64,000 nt of DNA from positions 1 through 64,000 of the forward strand of contig JAUHXV010000011.1 of assembly GCA_030426765.1 (NCBI GenBank), written 5' to 3'. The notes under the pieces were generated by a model. That model had not been told where the DNA came from, ran no database searches, and worked only from the letters and a program-made list of their open reading frames with translations. The position numbers and the translations under genes are program-made. This document shows, piece by piece, positions 19,413 through 28,734 of this stretch (its first letter is position 1; each line of letters opens with the position of its first letter). This stretch comes from Bacteroidia bacterium (GTDB lineage: Bacteria > Bacteroidota > Bacteroidia > Chitinophagales > Saprospiraceae).

Positions 19413-21101
19413 TCAAATCCGTTTGCCCGGAAACACTTGTCCGCCCTGATACCATGTGAGCATTATCTGGTCGTCATCATCTTTGCTGAAAACTACCTGT
19501 GCATCAGTAACCGTCAGATAAAATTCCGTATCTGATTTAGGATGAAGTTCGAAGGAAGGCTGTCCTGTAGCCTGCCCCATGAGTGTACCACCGTCACGTG
19601 AAATCACGATAGAAAATCCAGGTGCGATTTGATACGTCCCCACATACGATTCCAAAATCTCTTCATCCACTTCTACCTTTGTAATTTCTACTTCTTCTCC
19701 AAGCTCACCGAGCACTTCTATAGCATTCGTATTCGCGGGATTAATCTCCAGCGATTTTTTGTAGTTCGCTATCCCCTTTTCGATCAAGGCTTCCCCATAG
19801 CTGTCATACACATTAAAAGCATTGGGAAAGGCATCAATGTTGATTTCAAAAATTTTCAGGGCTGCATCGATCTCATCTTTTCCCAGATAATCATACCCTA
19901 GTGAGTTAATCTGGCTTTCATCTATTAAATAGCGCTCGTCCTTTTTCAGTTCCTGATATTTTTCAAACAAGCCCTCGTGACCTTCAGTATCAATAATTTC
20001 TCTAAGTCGCAAGGTAATTGATGGCTTCAGGGTATTGACGGGAACTTCCGGATCAAGCAGATGCAGGCCGATATCACCGGCATCCTGATCTGAATTGGTC
20101 AGCACGACAACCCCCTTTCCGGTTTCTTCCACAAATCCGGCGAATGCTCTGTAGCCACCAGTAGCTCCTCCGTGGCTGATGATATTGCCTTCACTTCCAT
20201 CAATGATAAACCATCCGAGTCCGATACTGCCTCTGGCCGCTTTGCTGTGGCGCGGCTGATGAGAACGCTCCATAGCCTTTCGAAGCTTCGTTTTCTCTAA
20301 ACCCATATTGGCTGCCAGAAATTTCAACATATCTGAAGCTGTACTGCGAATGGCACCAGCTCCGTCAAACGTGGGCAAGTCCCAGCTTTGCACTTCCTCG
20401 CCTACAGAATAGCCGGTGGCAAACCTTTTCTTCATCTCGTCTGATAGTTTGATAGCTGTCTCATTCATCCCCAGGGGTCCCGTAATTTTTTCCTTCAGCA
20501 AGCCTTCATACGTTGTACCAGACTGCTCTGCCAGTATCAGGCCCAATAATCCCACAGCGAGATTAGAGTATTCGTATGCAGAACCTACTTCGCGCGGAAG
20601 GTCATACCCCGAAAGGAATTCATAAAGCATTTCCACTGTATAGTCCGCATACGGATTGCCCGGATCTGCCGGATCCATATTAGAAGGCAGTCTAGGAAGT
20701 GCGGAGGTATGATCAGAAAGATTTCCCAACGTTATCATAGGGCCACCACCGCTGTATACCGGCACCTTAACTTCTGCAGGCAAATAGTCGGCGATAGGAT
20801 CATCGGCTTTCATTTTCTTTTGTTCGATCTGATCCGCCAGCAAAATCCCGGTAAAGACCTTTGATATAGAACCGATTTCGTAGAGCGTATGCTCATCTGC
20901 CTTTTCGCCACCTACTTTCTGTTCGCCAAAGGAGTAGTAACGCGGACCTGAGGCATCAATTACCCCAATAACAATACTTGTATTGACCCCATCATCCACT
21001 CGCTGCTGTATCATCTGGCGCAATTCGTCCGAGAGATCATTTATTTGTGCCGAAACGAGAAACGGCAGCATCAATACGCAGGAAATCAGAAATTTCTTCA
21101 T
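19413..21101 (-). CDS. Serine hydrolase (class C beta-lactamase/D-peptidase fold) with TPR-like and C-terminal domain
   Basis: The 562-residue exported protein (signal MKKFLISCVLMLPFLVSAQ) has the penicillin-binding fold motifs SxxK in GSISKVFTG, YxN as YSN, and the third motif HGGATGGY. Residues ~1-350 form the beta-lactamase/AmpH-type domain. Residues ~375-460 look like a tetratricopeptide unit (YDSYGEALIEKGIANYKKSLEINP is split by a gap relative to canonical TPRs), and the last ~90 residues form a small beta domain like DUF3471. Such proteins are peptidases or esterases of unknown substrate; antibiotic resistance should not be assumed. Ordering Ser-Lys-Tyr appears intact. Confidence 0.92.
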   Translation of the reverse strand: MKKFLISCVLMLPFLVSAQINDLSDELRQMIQQRVDDGVNTSIVIGVIDASGPRYYSFGEQKVGGEKADEHTLYEIGSISKVFTGILLADQIEQKKMKADDPIADYLPAEVKVPVYSGGGPMITLGNLSDHTSALPRLPSNMDPADPGNPYADYTVEMLYEFLSGYDLPREVGSAYEYSNLAVGLLGLILAEQSGTTYEGLLKEKITGPLGMNETAIKLSDEMKKRFATGYSVGEEVQSWDLPTFDGAGAIRSTASDMLKFLAANMGLEKTKLRKAMERSHQPRHSKAARGSIGLGWFIIDGSEGNIISHGGATGGYRAFAGFVEETGKGVVVLTNSDQDAGDIGLHLLDPEVPVNTLKPSITLRLREIIDTEGHEGLFEKYQELKKDERYLIDESQINSLGYDYLGKDEIDAALKIFEINIDAFPNAFNVYDSYGEALIEKGIANYKKSLEINPANTNAIEVLGELGEEVEITKVEVDEEILESYVGTYQIAPGFSIVISRDGGTLMGQATGQPSFELHPKSDTEFYLTVTDAQVVFSKDDDDQIMLTWYQGGQVFPGKRI

Positions 21102-21527
21102 GTCAGGTTGTTTTTTCGCTAAAGATAATCATGTCAGTTTAGTCACAGGGCATTGATACTCAGCACCTATTCAACCGGTCATCAAAAAGTCTGTTTTACC
21201 TAAGAACGATACAATACCTTCTCCCAGGTTGAGTTTTTCATGGTCCGATGTTAGCAATCCAGGCCTAAATACCTGTTTTCCAGATCGGATCAATTATTTT
21301 TGTGGGGAATGGTAAGCCTCGGCACACTTGTTTTAAACTGGAACCGCTTTTGTTGAAATCGTTAACAAACCGCTAAACCGGATTCGGGGAATCATACGAT
21401 TGAAAACAAATTGCCGACAGAAGTCGTTAAAATGAGGCTAATGGTAGAGAATTAAATGGCCACCCAAAAATTAGCCTGTACATTGGTTGCCAGAATAGAT
21501 AAATCCGGGTGACAAACCCACTAATTA
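21102..21527. other. Intergenic gap between divergent genes
   Basis: This 426-bp spacer between the serine hydrolase and the C-terminal processing protease should contain both promoters. I saw no hairpin terminator, repeat family member or ORF that I would defend. Confidence 0.45.
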
Positions 21528-23660
21528 ATGAAAAAGAAGACTATGAGGATTTGGATCATCGCCGCCCTGACCGGGATACTTGCATTTGCCGGCTTCGCTT
21601 CCTTTACCCGAAACCACGAAGAAAATCCGGACAAGGAGAAAGTAATTCTCCAGGCGGTACTGGCCATGATGAACCGGTATCACTATACCAATCCACCCAT
21701 TGATGATGAATTTTCCCATCGCCTGTACGATACCTACCTGGATCGTCTCGATGGGATGAAGCGATTCCTGATCATGGAAGATCTCGACCTGCTGGATGAT
21801 TACCAGGACAGCCTGGATGATCAGTTGCTCAACGACGATCTCAAATTCTTTGAACTCTCCTATAAAATCATCAATCAGAGTATTGAAAAACCCAGAAAAT
21901 GGTATCCCGAAATCCTGAGCCAGCCTTTTGATTTTACGGCTCCGGATTCTATGGAAACGGATGGGAAAAAGCGCACCTATGCCAAAGACGACGAACAACT
22001 CAAAAGTTACTGGAAGGATTATCTGAAATATGAAACGCTGACGCGTCTGGCGGATAAACTGAAAGACCAGGAGGCGATGACCGAAGAACCGGAAGGAGGC
22101 AAAAAATCCCTGACGGAATTGGAAGCGGAAGCCAGAGAAGATGTACGCGAAGTCTTTGACGAATGGTATGAACGCATGGACAAAGTGCGTCGCTCTGATC
22201 GCTTTGAAATGTATGTCAATAGTGTAACCAGCGTTTACGATCCACATTCCGGGTACTTCAATCCAAAAGAAAAAGAAGATTTTAATATCAATATGTCCGG
22301 TCGCCTGGAAGGCATTGGTGCGCGTCTGCAGATGGACGGCGATTTTACCAAGGTCGTTTCTATCGTCGTCGGAGGTCCGGCCTGGAAACAGAAAGAACTG
22401 GAAGTAGACGATAAGATCTTTAAAGTTCAACAGGAGACCGAAACCGAACCCGTTGATGTGACCGGCTGGCTTGTTGACGAAGTGGTGACGCTGATACGCG
22501 GTCCGAAAGGCACCAAAGTGACACTCACCGTGCGCAAAGCAGATGGGTCCGTACGCGAAATCACCATTCTGCGTGATGAAGTTATTCTCGATGCCGGATT
22601 TGCCAAGTCCGCGACGCTCGAACTGGAAGGCGAAGTGGGCAAAGTAGGCTATATCAAGCTGCCTAAATTCTATGCTGACTTCGAAAACCCAAAAGGAAGA
22701 AGTTGCGCGGAAGATGTCAAAACCGAGCTCAAAAAGCTGATGGACGAAGATGTGAAAGGGGTGATCCTGGATCTGCGCAACAACAGTGGGGGCTCGCTGA
22801 GTGATGTGGTACAGATGTCCGGACTCTTTATCGAAGAGGGTCCGATAGTACAGGTTAAAAGCCGTGGTGCCGAACCTTATGTACTTCGTGATAAAGATTC
22901 AAAAGTTGTGTATTCAGGTCCGCTGATTGTGATGGTCAACACACAGAGTGCGAGTGCTTCTGAGATATTGGCAGCAGCCATGCAGGACTATGGGCGAGCC
23001 GTGATAGTAGGCAGTCATTCTACTTTTGGAAAAGGTACTGTTCAGCGATTTTTCAACCTGGATAAATCTGTCACCGGCGCTAATGAGTTTAAACCTCTGG
23101 GAGATATCAAGATCACCCTGCAGAAATTTTATCGCGTCAATGGAGGTTCAACACAGCTCAAAGGTGTCAATCCCGATATCACTCTACCTGATACATATCA
23201 GTTTATCGAGACAGGAGAAAATGAAATGGACAATCCGATGCCCTGGACTGAAATCGAAGCTAAACAATACAACCAGGACATCGTAGATCTGAAAAACATG
23301 GACATGCTGAAAGTCAAGAGTGCAGCAAGAGTTGAAAACTCTCCCCTCTTTGAAAAGGTGTTGGCTCATGCGCAACGCGTAAAAGAAATCAGAGACCAGA
23401 CAATTGTTCCGCTACAGCTCGATGAATACCGCGCCCTCGATATCGCCCGTGAAACGGAATCCAAAGCATTCAAACAGGCTTTTGGCACCATCGAAGAACT
23501 GATGGCCGAAAATCTTGAAATCGATCTGGAAGATATTCAGGCCGACTCCTCCAAGATCAGCCGCAACGATGCCTGGCTTGAAAAAATGGGCAAGGACATC
23601 TACCTCGAAGAGACGCTGCTGATCATGAAAGACCTGATGGCGATTTCGCATAAAAGCTGA
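21528..23660 (+). CDS. Carboxy-terminal processing peptidase (Prc/Tsp-like, S41A)
   Basis: The 710-residue protein has an N-terminal signal/anchor (IWIIAALTGILAFAGFASF), an N-terminal helical domain with HYTNPPIDDEFSHRLYDTYLD, a PDZ domain (~255-335), and the S41 protease core. The Ser-Lys dyad is visible as NTQSASASEILAAAMQDYGR and GSHSTFGKGTVQ. A C-terminal DUF3340-like helical region follows (ETESKAFKQAFGT...), as in E. coli Prc (tail-specific protease). It should degrade periplasmic proteins from their C-termini and affect peptidoglycan hydrolase levels. Length and architecture match full-length Prc. Confidence 0.95.
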   Translation: MKKKTMRIWIIAALTGILAFAGFASFTRNHEENPDKEKVILQAVLAMMNRYHYTNPPIDDEFSHRLYDTYLDRLDGMKRFLIMEDLDLLDDYQDSLDDQLLNDDLKFFELSYKIINQSIEKPRKWYPEILSQPFDFTAPDSMETDGKKRTYAKDDEQLKSYWKDYLKYETLTRLADKLKDQEAMTEEPEGGKKSLTELEAEAREDVREVFDEWYERMDKVRRSDRFEMYVNSVTSVYDPHSGYFNPKEKEDFNINMSGRLEGIGARLQMDGDFTKVVSIVVGGPAWKQKELEVDDKIFKVQQETETEPVDVTGWLVDEVVTLIRGPKGTKVTLTVRKADGSVREITILRDEVILDAGFAKSATLELEGEVGKVGYIKLPKFYADFENPKGRSCAEDVKTELKKLMDEDVKGVILDLRNNSGGSLSDVVQMSGLFIEEGPIVQVKSRGAEPYVLRDKDSKVVYSGPLIVMVNTQSASASEILAAAMQDYGRAVIVGSHSTFGKGTVQRFFNLDKSVTGANEFKPLGDIKITLQKFYRVNGGSTQLKGVNPDITLPDTYQFIETGENEMDNPMPWTEIEAKQYNQDIVDLKNMDMLKVKSAARVENSPLFEKVLAHAQRVKEIRDQTIVPLQLDEYRALDIARETESKAFKQAFGTIEELMAENLEIDLEDIQADSSKISRNDAWLEKMGKDIYLEETLLIMKDLMAISHKS

Positions 23661-24302
23661 GTCTTGAGACCTAAGACCTGAGACCTAAGACCTAAGACCT
23701 GAGACTTGAGACCTGAGACCTGAGACTTGAAGGCATGGGTCTCCTTCGCTAAAGCTACGGGGACTGAAAATCTCCTTCGCTAAAGCTCCGGCGATTGAAA
23801 GCATGGGGCATGGGGCATGGGGCATGGTGCATGGGGCAATTTGTGTGACAAAGCGTATAGAGATAAATCCATATCTGTCTCAAGGGAAGCATCCGCCTAA
23901 GGCGGATATCGCGCAGCGTGAGGGTCTCCTTCGCTGAAGCTACGGCGACTAATAGGTTCTTCGTGACACAGAAAGGACAGTATCAAGTGAGCGGATCTCC
24001 TTCACTAAAGCTTCGGCGGTTGAAAGCATGGGGCAAGGTGCATGGAGCATGGGGTCTCATTTCTAGTCGCGCTTGAGCACCGGACCAACCAAAAGAGGTT
24101 CGTCTCGATGAGTAGTGTAAAATATTTCTCCGTGCTTTAGCTTGGGGAATTTGTTGAAAACGGAGAATCAGAATCCTGCATGAAATATTTCTAAACCCTG
24201 CTCTAAACGATAAACTTTGTAGTCGTAGACGACAATTCTAAACCCTCAACACCGGGTCCATAGAAAAATCCTTGAAACAGATCAATCAATCTCCAGAAAA
24301 AC
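23661..24302. repeat. Dense cluster of intergenic repeats
   Basis: No gene is present. From left to right: a degenerate 14-bp array built from GAGACCTAAGACCT (23664-23730); two REP-like units CTCCTTCGCTAAAGCTACGG (23739-23766, 23771-23796); GCATGGG arrays (23799-23835); a palindrome ATCCGCCTAAGGCGGAT (23891-23907); two more REP units (23924-23950, 23994-24021); another GCATGGGG run (24026-24057); a REP-like CCGTGCTTTAGCTTGGGG (24129-24147); and a copy of the TTTAGGGTTTAG element in reverse orientation (about 24190-24250). Related units recur in most long gaps of the window. Confidence 0.85.
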
Positions 24303-25163
24303 CTACCCTTCAGACATAATGATCTTAAGGCTCATATCCAGCGAACCGGCACTGTGCGTGATCGCACCTGAGGAAATAAAATCCACGCCTGTTTCCGCAT
24401 ACGCGCGGACATTGTGGAGCGTGATGCCTCCTGATGCTTCGGTCTCAAACTGCTTGCCGACCATGGCGACGGCTTCCTTCAGAATGGGGATTTCGAAATT
24501 GTCCATCATAATGCGGGTCACGCCTCCGTGGTCGAGCACGGACTGTAGCTCAACAAGATTGCGCACTTCGATAGTGATGGAAAGTTCTTTGTTGATTTTC
24601 TTGAGGTATTCATTCACGCGGTCGATGGCGGTGGGAATGGAACCGCAGGCATCGATGTGATTGTCTTTGATCATGATCCAGTCGTAGAGACCATGGCGGT
24701 AGTTGTGGCAGCCACCGAGACGAACGGCTTCTTTTTCGAGAAAGCGCATGCCGGGTGTGGTCTTTCGTGTATCCAGGATTTTGACCGGAAGGCCTTCGAC
24801 TTCCTCCGCAAATAATGAGGCCATGGTGGAAACGCCACTCATGTGTTGCATGGTATTTAGCGCCAATCGCTCGGCCATGAGGATAGCGCGCGAAGGACAA
24901 GTCACATAAAAGGCGATATCGCCTGGTCTGACGTGACTACCATCCTCGATCAGCTGCTCGAAATCGCAGGCGGGAGCCACTTGTTTGAAAATGGCCCGGG
25001 CCACATCAATACCGGAAATGACACCGTCTTCTTTGACCAGTAGTTTCGCTTTGCTGATGCGGGTAGATCGAATACACGCCATCGACGTATGATCGCCTTC
25101 CCCAATGTCTTCCGATAATCCAAGGCGAATAAATTCTTCCAGACTTGTTTCGTAATCACTCAT
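24303..25163 (-). CDS. nadC: Nicotinate-nucleotide diphosphorylase (carboxylating)
   Basis: The 286-residue cytosolic enzyme converts quinolinate and PRPP to nicotinate mononucleotide, CO2 and PPi in de novo NAD synthesis. Visible family motifs are LSEDIGEGDHTS, ERLALNTMQHMSGVST, DTRKTTPGMRFLEKEAV, GG.HNYRHGLYDWIMIKDNH, and EASGGITLHNV...GVDFISSGAITHSA. Arg, Lys and His residues of the phosphate and quinolinate pocket are all retained. The length is normal. No nadA or nadB is adjacent. It is separated from a beta-barrel protein gene by 71 bp on the same strand. Confidence 0.96.
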   Translation of the reverse strand: MSDYETSLEEFIRLGLSEDIGEGDHTSMACIRSTRISKAKLLVKEDGVISGIDVARAIFKQVAPACDFEQLIEDGSHVRPGDIAFYVTCPSRAILMAERLALNTMQHMSGVSTMASLFAEEVEGLPVKILDTRKTTPGMRFLEKEAVRLGGCHNYRHGLYDWIMIKDNHIDACGSIPTAIDRVNEYLKKINKELSITIEVRNLVELQSVLDHGGVTRIMMDNFEIPILKEAVAMVGKQFETEASGGITLHNVRAYAETGVDFISSGAITHSAGSLDMSLKIIMSEG

Positions 25164-25234
25164 TCAAACGGTTTTTCAAAAAAAAGCATTACAACTTACT
25201 ATGTCAGTCTACCTGCAAAGAAAATTGTAAAGAA

Positions 25235-26008
25235 TTAAAATAACAACCCAACAAAAACAATAAAGTTACTGATTCGCGCATGAGAGTCATCCGTGACACG
25301 TAAATACGTCGGGCTGATATTGGGATTCATGATGGCCAGCCATCCGTCATTTTTGGTGGCATCGACCAGGCCTCGCTGGTAGTATAGTCCCAGCAGGAGC
25401 GAACTACTCCGATTGATCGCATATTCCATGCCAAGCCCCAATCCCAAAAACACATTGGGGACGACAAGATCCTTGTAGATATTTTCCTGCTCATACAGAA
25501 AGTCGGCAGATTCTATATCTCCACGCCCTTTAAGCAGAAAAGAAAGCGAAACCACCGGTACTTCCAGAAACCAGGTCGTATTTCCTTTTTGTTCGGTGCG
25601 AAATTTCAGCCCCACAGGAAAATCCAGATACTTGTATTTATACCGAATCTTAACACCGTCCGGCAGGGGCTTATCACCGGTCTGCAGCAGCGGATCACTG
25701 AGATCCGAGTTAGGCAGATAGTTGCCGCCCACCTCGTAGAGAAACTCACCGCCTTCCGCGAAAGCCATATTGATCCCGGCCGTAAGCGATACTTTTTCTT
25801 TGAGGGGAATATCACTGATTACACCCAGTTTCCACCCAAAATTATCCCCGCTGTTGAGGATGATGTTGGTACTATTGTGCATCGTGGAAAACACCGGGCT
25901 GGCCTGAAACCCGATTTTAAACGACCTGTCCTGACCGGACACAGCTGGTAAAATGCAGAATACCATCAAAAGCATACACGCTATCTTTGCACCTTTTCGT
26001 TGTATCAT
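25235..26008 (-). CDS. Outer-membrane beta-barrel protein (PorT/OmpX-like family)
   Basis: The 257-residue protein has a signal peptide (ACMLLMVFCILPAVSGQ) and a series of amphipathic strands ending in aromatic residues (FKIGFQASPVF, LTAGINMAFAEGG, KYLDFPVGLKFRTEQ, GLGLGMEYAI, LLLGLYYQRGL). It ends with FIVFVGLLF, a terminal strand finishing in Phe. This is the layout of PorT-family or outer-membrane-protein-beta-brl domains common in Bacteroidota. An 8-10 strand barrel is likely; ligand or role is unknown. Its start overlaps the upstream-open frame of the divergent gldB gene. Confidence 0.88.
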   Translation of the reverse strand: MIQRKGAKIACMLLMVFCILPAVSGQDRSFKIGFQASPVFSTMHNSTNIILNSGDNFGWKLGVISDIPLKEKVSLTAGINMAFAEGGEFLYEVGGNYLPNSDLSDPLLQTGDKPLPDGVKIRYKYKYLDFPVGLKFRTEQKGNTTWFLEVPVVSLSFLLKGRGDIESADFLYEQENIYKDLVVPNVFLGLGLGMEYAINRSSSLLLGLYYQRGLVDATKNDGWLAIMNPNISPTYLRVTDDSHARISNFIVFVGLLF

Positions 26009-26053
26009 GATCTGATGTATCAGGCAATCTTATTTGATAATCCACTGAATTTC

Positions 26054-27124
26054 ATGCTAATTCCAACACGCAATATAAAAATAGGTTTTTGCACCATGAC
26101 CATCCTTGCTTTTTTCCTGGCGGGCTGCAAATCCGATACCGATTCATCTCTGCCCGATATTTCCGGCCTAGATGCAGATATTGAAATCGTCCGATTTGAG
26201 CAGCTGCTCTTTCCTGACACCAATATCACGGCTGCAGAGATCGAAGCCCTTGCCGGGGAGCATCCGGCGTTCAGCGACATCTATTTTCAATACGTTTTTC
26301 CCGGTGCCGATGACTTTGTCGAAGAAGATCCCGAGCTGCGCATTCAAAACATCCAGGCCACGATCCGCCATCCGCGCACGCAGTGGTTGTTTGACACGGT
26401 ACAGCAGATCTATCCCGATCTGAGTGAGGTGGAAGCAGAACTCGAAGAAGCCTTTCGCTATGCCAAATACTATTTTCCCGAAAAAGAAACTCCGCGCATC
26501 TATACGACGATTTCCGACTTCGGGTATTTCCCTTTCGTGTATGCGGAAGACTCTCTGCGCGACGGAATCGGTATCAGCCTGGAGATGTTTCTCGGCAGTG
26601 ACTTTCCGTACATGTCCTACACGGGACTCAACAATGCGTTTTCGGATTATTTGATTCGCTCCTACAACAAAGAGCATATTGCGCGCCGTACGTTGGAAGT
26701 GTGGATCGATGACCTGGCCGGCGCTCCTTCCGGCAACCGCCTGCTGGACCTGATGATCCACAACGGTAAAAAACTGTATATCCTGGAATCCCTGATGCCG
26801 CAAGCGTCAGATACGATCATCATGGACTACCCTGCTGTTAAAATGGATTGGGTCACCTCCAACGAAAAGCAGATCTGGTATCACTTCACCACCAATGATA
26901 TGCTGTACGAAACCTCGATGCGCAAACTGCAGAAGCACCTGGGCCCCAGTCCCGGTTCGCCGGGCATGCCGCCTGAAGCTCCGGGCAATACTGCCTCCTG
27001 GCTCGGCTGGCAGATCGTCAAGGCGTATATGAAAAACAATCCCACGGTTACGTTAAAAGAGTTGCTTGCCAATAAAGATGCCCAGAAAATCCTCGATGAC
27101 TCGGGGTATCGGCCGCCGCGGTGA
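26054..27124 (+). CDS. gldB: Gliding motility lipoprotein GldB-like
   Basis: From the ATG at 26054 the protein is 356 residues with a lipoprotein signal (ILAFFLAGCKSD, lipidated Cys at 25). The frame is open to a TTG at 26000 but those 18 residues would precede the signal. The mature sequence has GldB hallmarks: an early IVRFEQLLF, P.F...Y...., FPEKETPRIYTTISDFGYF, G..LEMFLGSDFPYM and a C-terminal W.GWQIVKAYM..NP.V.LKELL..KDAQKIL..S.Y.P. GldB is needed for gliding and T9SS function in Flavobacterium. No gldC neighbour is present, unlike Flavobacterium. Presence of T9SS cargo in the window fits. Confidence 0.87.
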   Translation: MLIPTRNIKIGFCTMTILAFFLAGCKSDTDSSLPDISGLDADIEIVRFEQLLFPDTNITAAEIEALAGEHPAFSDIYFQYVFPGADDFVEEDPELRIQNIQATIRHPRTQWLFDTVQQIYPDLSEVEAELEEAFRYAKYYFPEKETPRIYTTISDFGYFPFVYAEDSLRDGIGISLEMFLGSDFPYMSYTGLNNAFSDYLIRSYNKEHIARRTLEVWIDDLAGAPSGNRLLDLMIHNGKKLYILESLMPQASDTIIMDYPAVKMDWVTSNEKQIWYHFTTNDMLYETSMRKLQKHLGPSPGSPGMPPEAPGNTASWLGWQIVKAYMKNNPTVTLKELLANKDAQKILDDSGYRPPR

Positions 27125-27765
27125 TTGGCATGGAGCAAAGGAAGACCTGAGACCTAAGACCTGAGACCTAAGAGTATTTTTGGCGCATGGGGGTTGAGAA
27201 ATCTGCATTCAACTTGGCGTGCATTTTTTGGCGTCTTGGCGAGAATTTCTTTGGTCCTTTGAGAGAATCATGACAACGGCTCTGCGTGTGTCACTAAATT
27301 ACTAAGGGGTAAACCCTTAGCTGCATGAGCGCCCTTTCAGGGCTCTTCTCTGCTTTTACGCCCTTCCTCCCTCTTTTATCGCACGCAGAGGCGCAAAGAC
27401 GCAGTTCTAATTTTTCAGCTGAACGAATCTCATTTTTACTTTCCCACCGGAAAATAAACTCCGAACCAAACCCACTTATCAGTTGGATAGGATCGGTCCA
27501 TTCAGTGCTTTTCCTCTCTTCCGCCCCTTCCTTGCTCGCCGAAGCCTTGGCGTAGGAGAGTGCCCTTCTGCCATCAGAAGCAAAAACCCTCTAAACACCT
27601 CCTGGCATACACACTTCCCGAATTAAACACTTCCCCTAATCTGGCTTGATTATTGCCTTTTTTTCCGGGTTAAGGGTGATTCCGGGTCAAAGAGGAGCAG
27701 AAAAAATGCATCGGAATGGGAATGATCGGGCACCTAAAACAGTTATTGATATAAACTACAGTACC
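27125..27765. repeat. Intergenic region with repeats
   Basis: The gap holds a short GACCTGAGACCTAAG array (27142-27173) and, at 27301-27345, an inverted copy of a REP-like element whose other copy is at 52612-52660 (core GAGCCCTGAAAGGGCGC followed by a second short stem CTAAGGGTTTACCCCTTAG). The remainder, 27346-27765, shows no gene I can support; the frame of the oxygenase is open to 27646 but without homology-like sequence. Confidence 0.7.
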
Positions 27766-28716
27766 ATGACAAGAGCTATTCCATTAGTCGACCTGAAGAA
27801 ATTTACCGAGGGATCGGAGGCTGAAAAACAGGCGTTTGTGGGCGAACTGGGGCGCGCATTTCATGACTACGGCTTTGTGGGCGTGATCAATCACGGTATC
27901 GACAAAGACCTGGTGGGCCGCTACTATGCAGAATCCAAAGCCTATTTCTCCCTCCCCACCGAGATAAAAAGCAAATACGAAATCCAGGGCCTGGCCGGCC
28001 AGCGCGGATATACCTCTTTTGGAAAAGAACACGCCAAGCAAAGCAATGTCGGGGACCTGAAGGAGTTCTACCAACTCGGACAGGAAGTGCCCGCAGACTA
28101 TCCCGCCAAAGATGAATACCCGGACAATGTCCACGTCGATGAAGTGCCCGCATTTACCAAAACAGGCATCGAGTTGTTTAAAGCCTTCGAAGCTTCAGGT
28201 GCCGAACTCTTACGCGCGATCGCAATCTATCTCAATCTTCCGTCCGACTATTTTGATGATAAGATAAAATATGGCAACAGCATCCTGCGGGCGATCCACT
28301 ATCCGCCGATCACGCAAGAACCCAAATCCGCCATTCGCGCGGAGCAACACGAAGACATCAACCTCATCACGCTGCTGGTCGGTGCTTCTGCCGGAGGCCT
28401 TCAGATCCTGGATGCCAAAGACCAGTGGCTCGACATCGTCCCCGGCGAAGATGAAATCGTCGTCAATGTAGGCGATATGCTCCAGCGTCTGACCAACAAC
28501 TACCTTATCTCCACCACGCATCGCGTCGTCAATCCTCCGAGAGAAGAATGGCATCGACCGCGGTTGTCTATTCCTTTTTTCCTCCACCCTAAGAGCGAGA
28601 TGGACCTTTCCTGCCTTCCGGATACAGTCACCGCAGAGCGACCACTCGCCTATGAGCCCATCACGGCCGGTGAGTATCTGAATGAGCGGTTGAGGGAGAT
28701 AGGGTTAAAGAAGTAA
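27766..28716 (+). CDS. 2-oxoglutarate/Fe(II) oxygenase, isopenicillin-N-synthase-like
   Basis: The 316-residue enzyme begins MTRAIPLVDLKKF, the normal N-terminus of this family; the frame is open upstream to 27646 but not conserved-looking. An N-terminal DIOX_N region contains GFVGVINHGID. The double-stranded beta-helix carries iron ligands H-x-D in EQHEDINLITLL and His in STTHRVVNPP, and the 2OG-binding R-x-S as RPRLSIPFFLHP. The enzyme would use 2OG, O2 and Fe(II). The physiological substrate is unknown in bacteria of this group, where such single-copy genes are frequent. Penicillin synthesis is not implied. Confidence 0.92.
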   Translation: MTRAIPLVDLKKFTEGSEAEKQAFVGELGRAFHDYGFVGVINHGIDKDLVGRYYAESKAYFSLPTEIKSKYEIQGLAGQRGYTSFGKEHAKQSNVGDLKEFYQLGQEVPADYPAKDEYPDNVHVDEVPAFTKTGIELFKAFEASGAELLRAIAIYLNLPSDYFDDKIKYGNSILRAIHYPPITQEPKSAIRAEQHEDINLITLLVGASAGGLQILDAKDQWLDIVPGEDEIVVNVGDMLQRLTNNYLISTTHRVVNPPREEWHRPRLSIPFFLHPKSEMDLSCLPDTVTAERPLAYEPITAGEYLNERLREIGLKK

Positions 28717-28734
28717 CCGCGAGAAAATTTAGGG

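Noticed and set aside
19413-21101. Reading the serine hydrolase as a beta-lactamase resistance gene
   Set aside because: The fold motifs are shared by many peptidases and esterases; the C-terminal TPR-like and beta domains argue for another substrate.
21525-22430. 301-residue minus-strand ORF within the C-terminal processing protease
   Set aside because: It is antisense to a well supported S41 protease and is rich in Phe/Ile/Arg as expected from complementing Glu/Asp/Lys codons.
23664-23730. Direct-repeat array that could be mistaken for CRISPR
   Set aside because: Units are ~14 bp, adjacent without spacers and degenerate; there are no cas genes.
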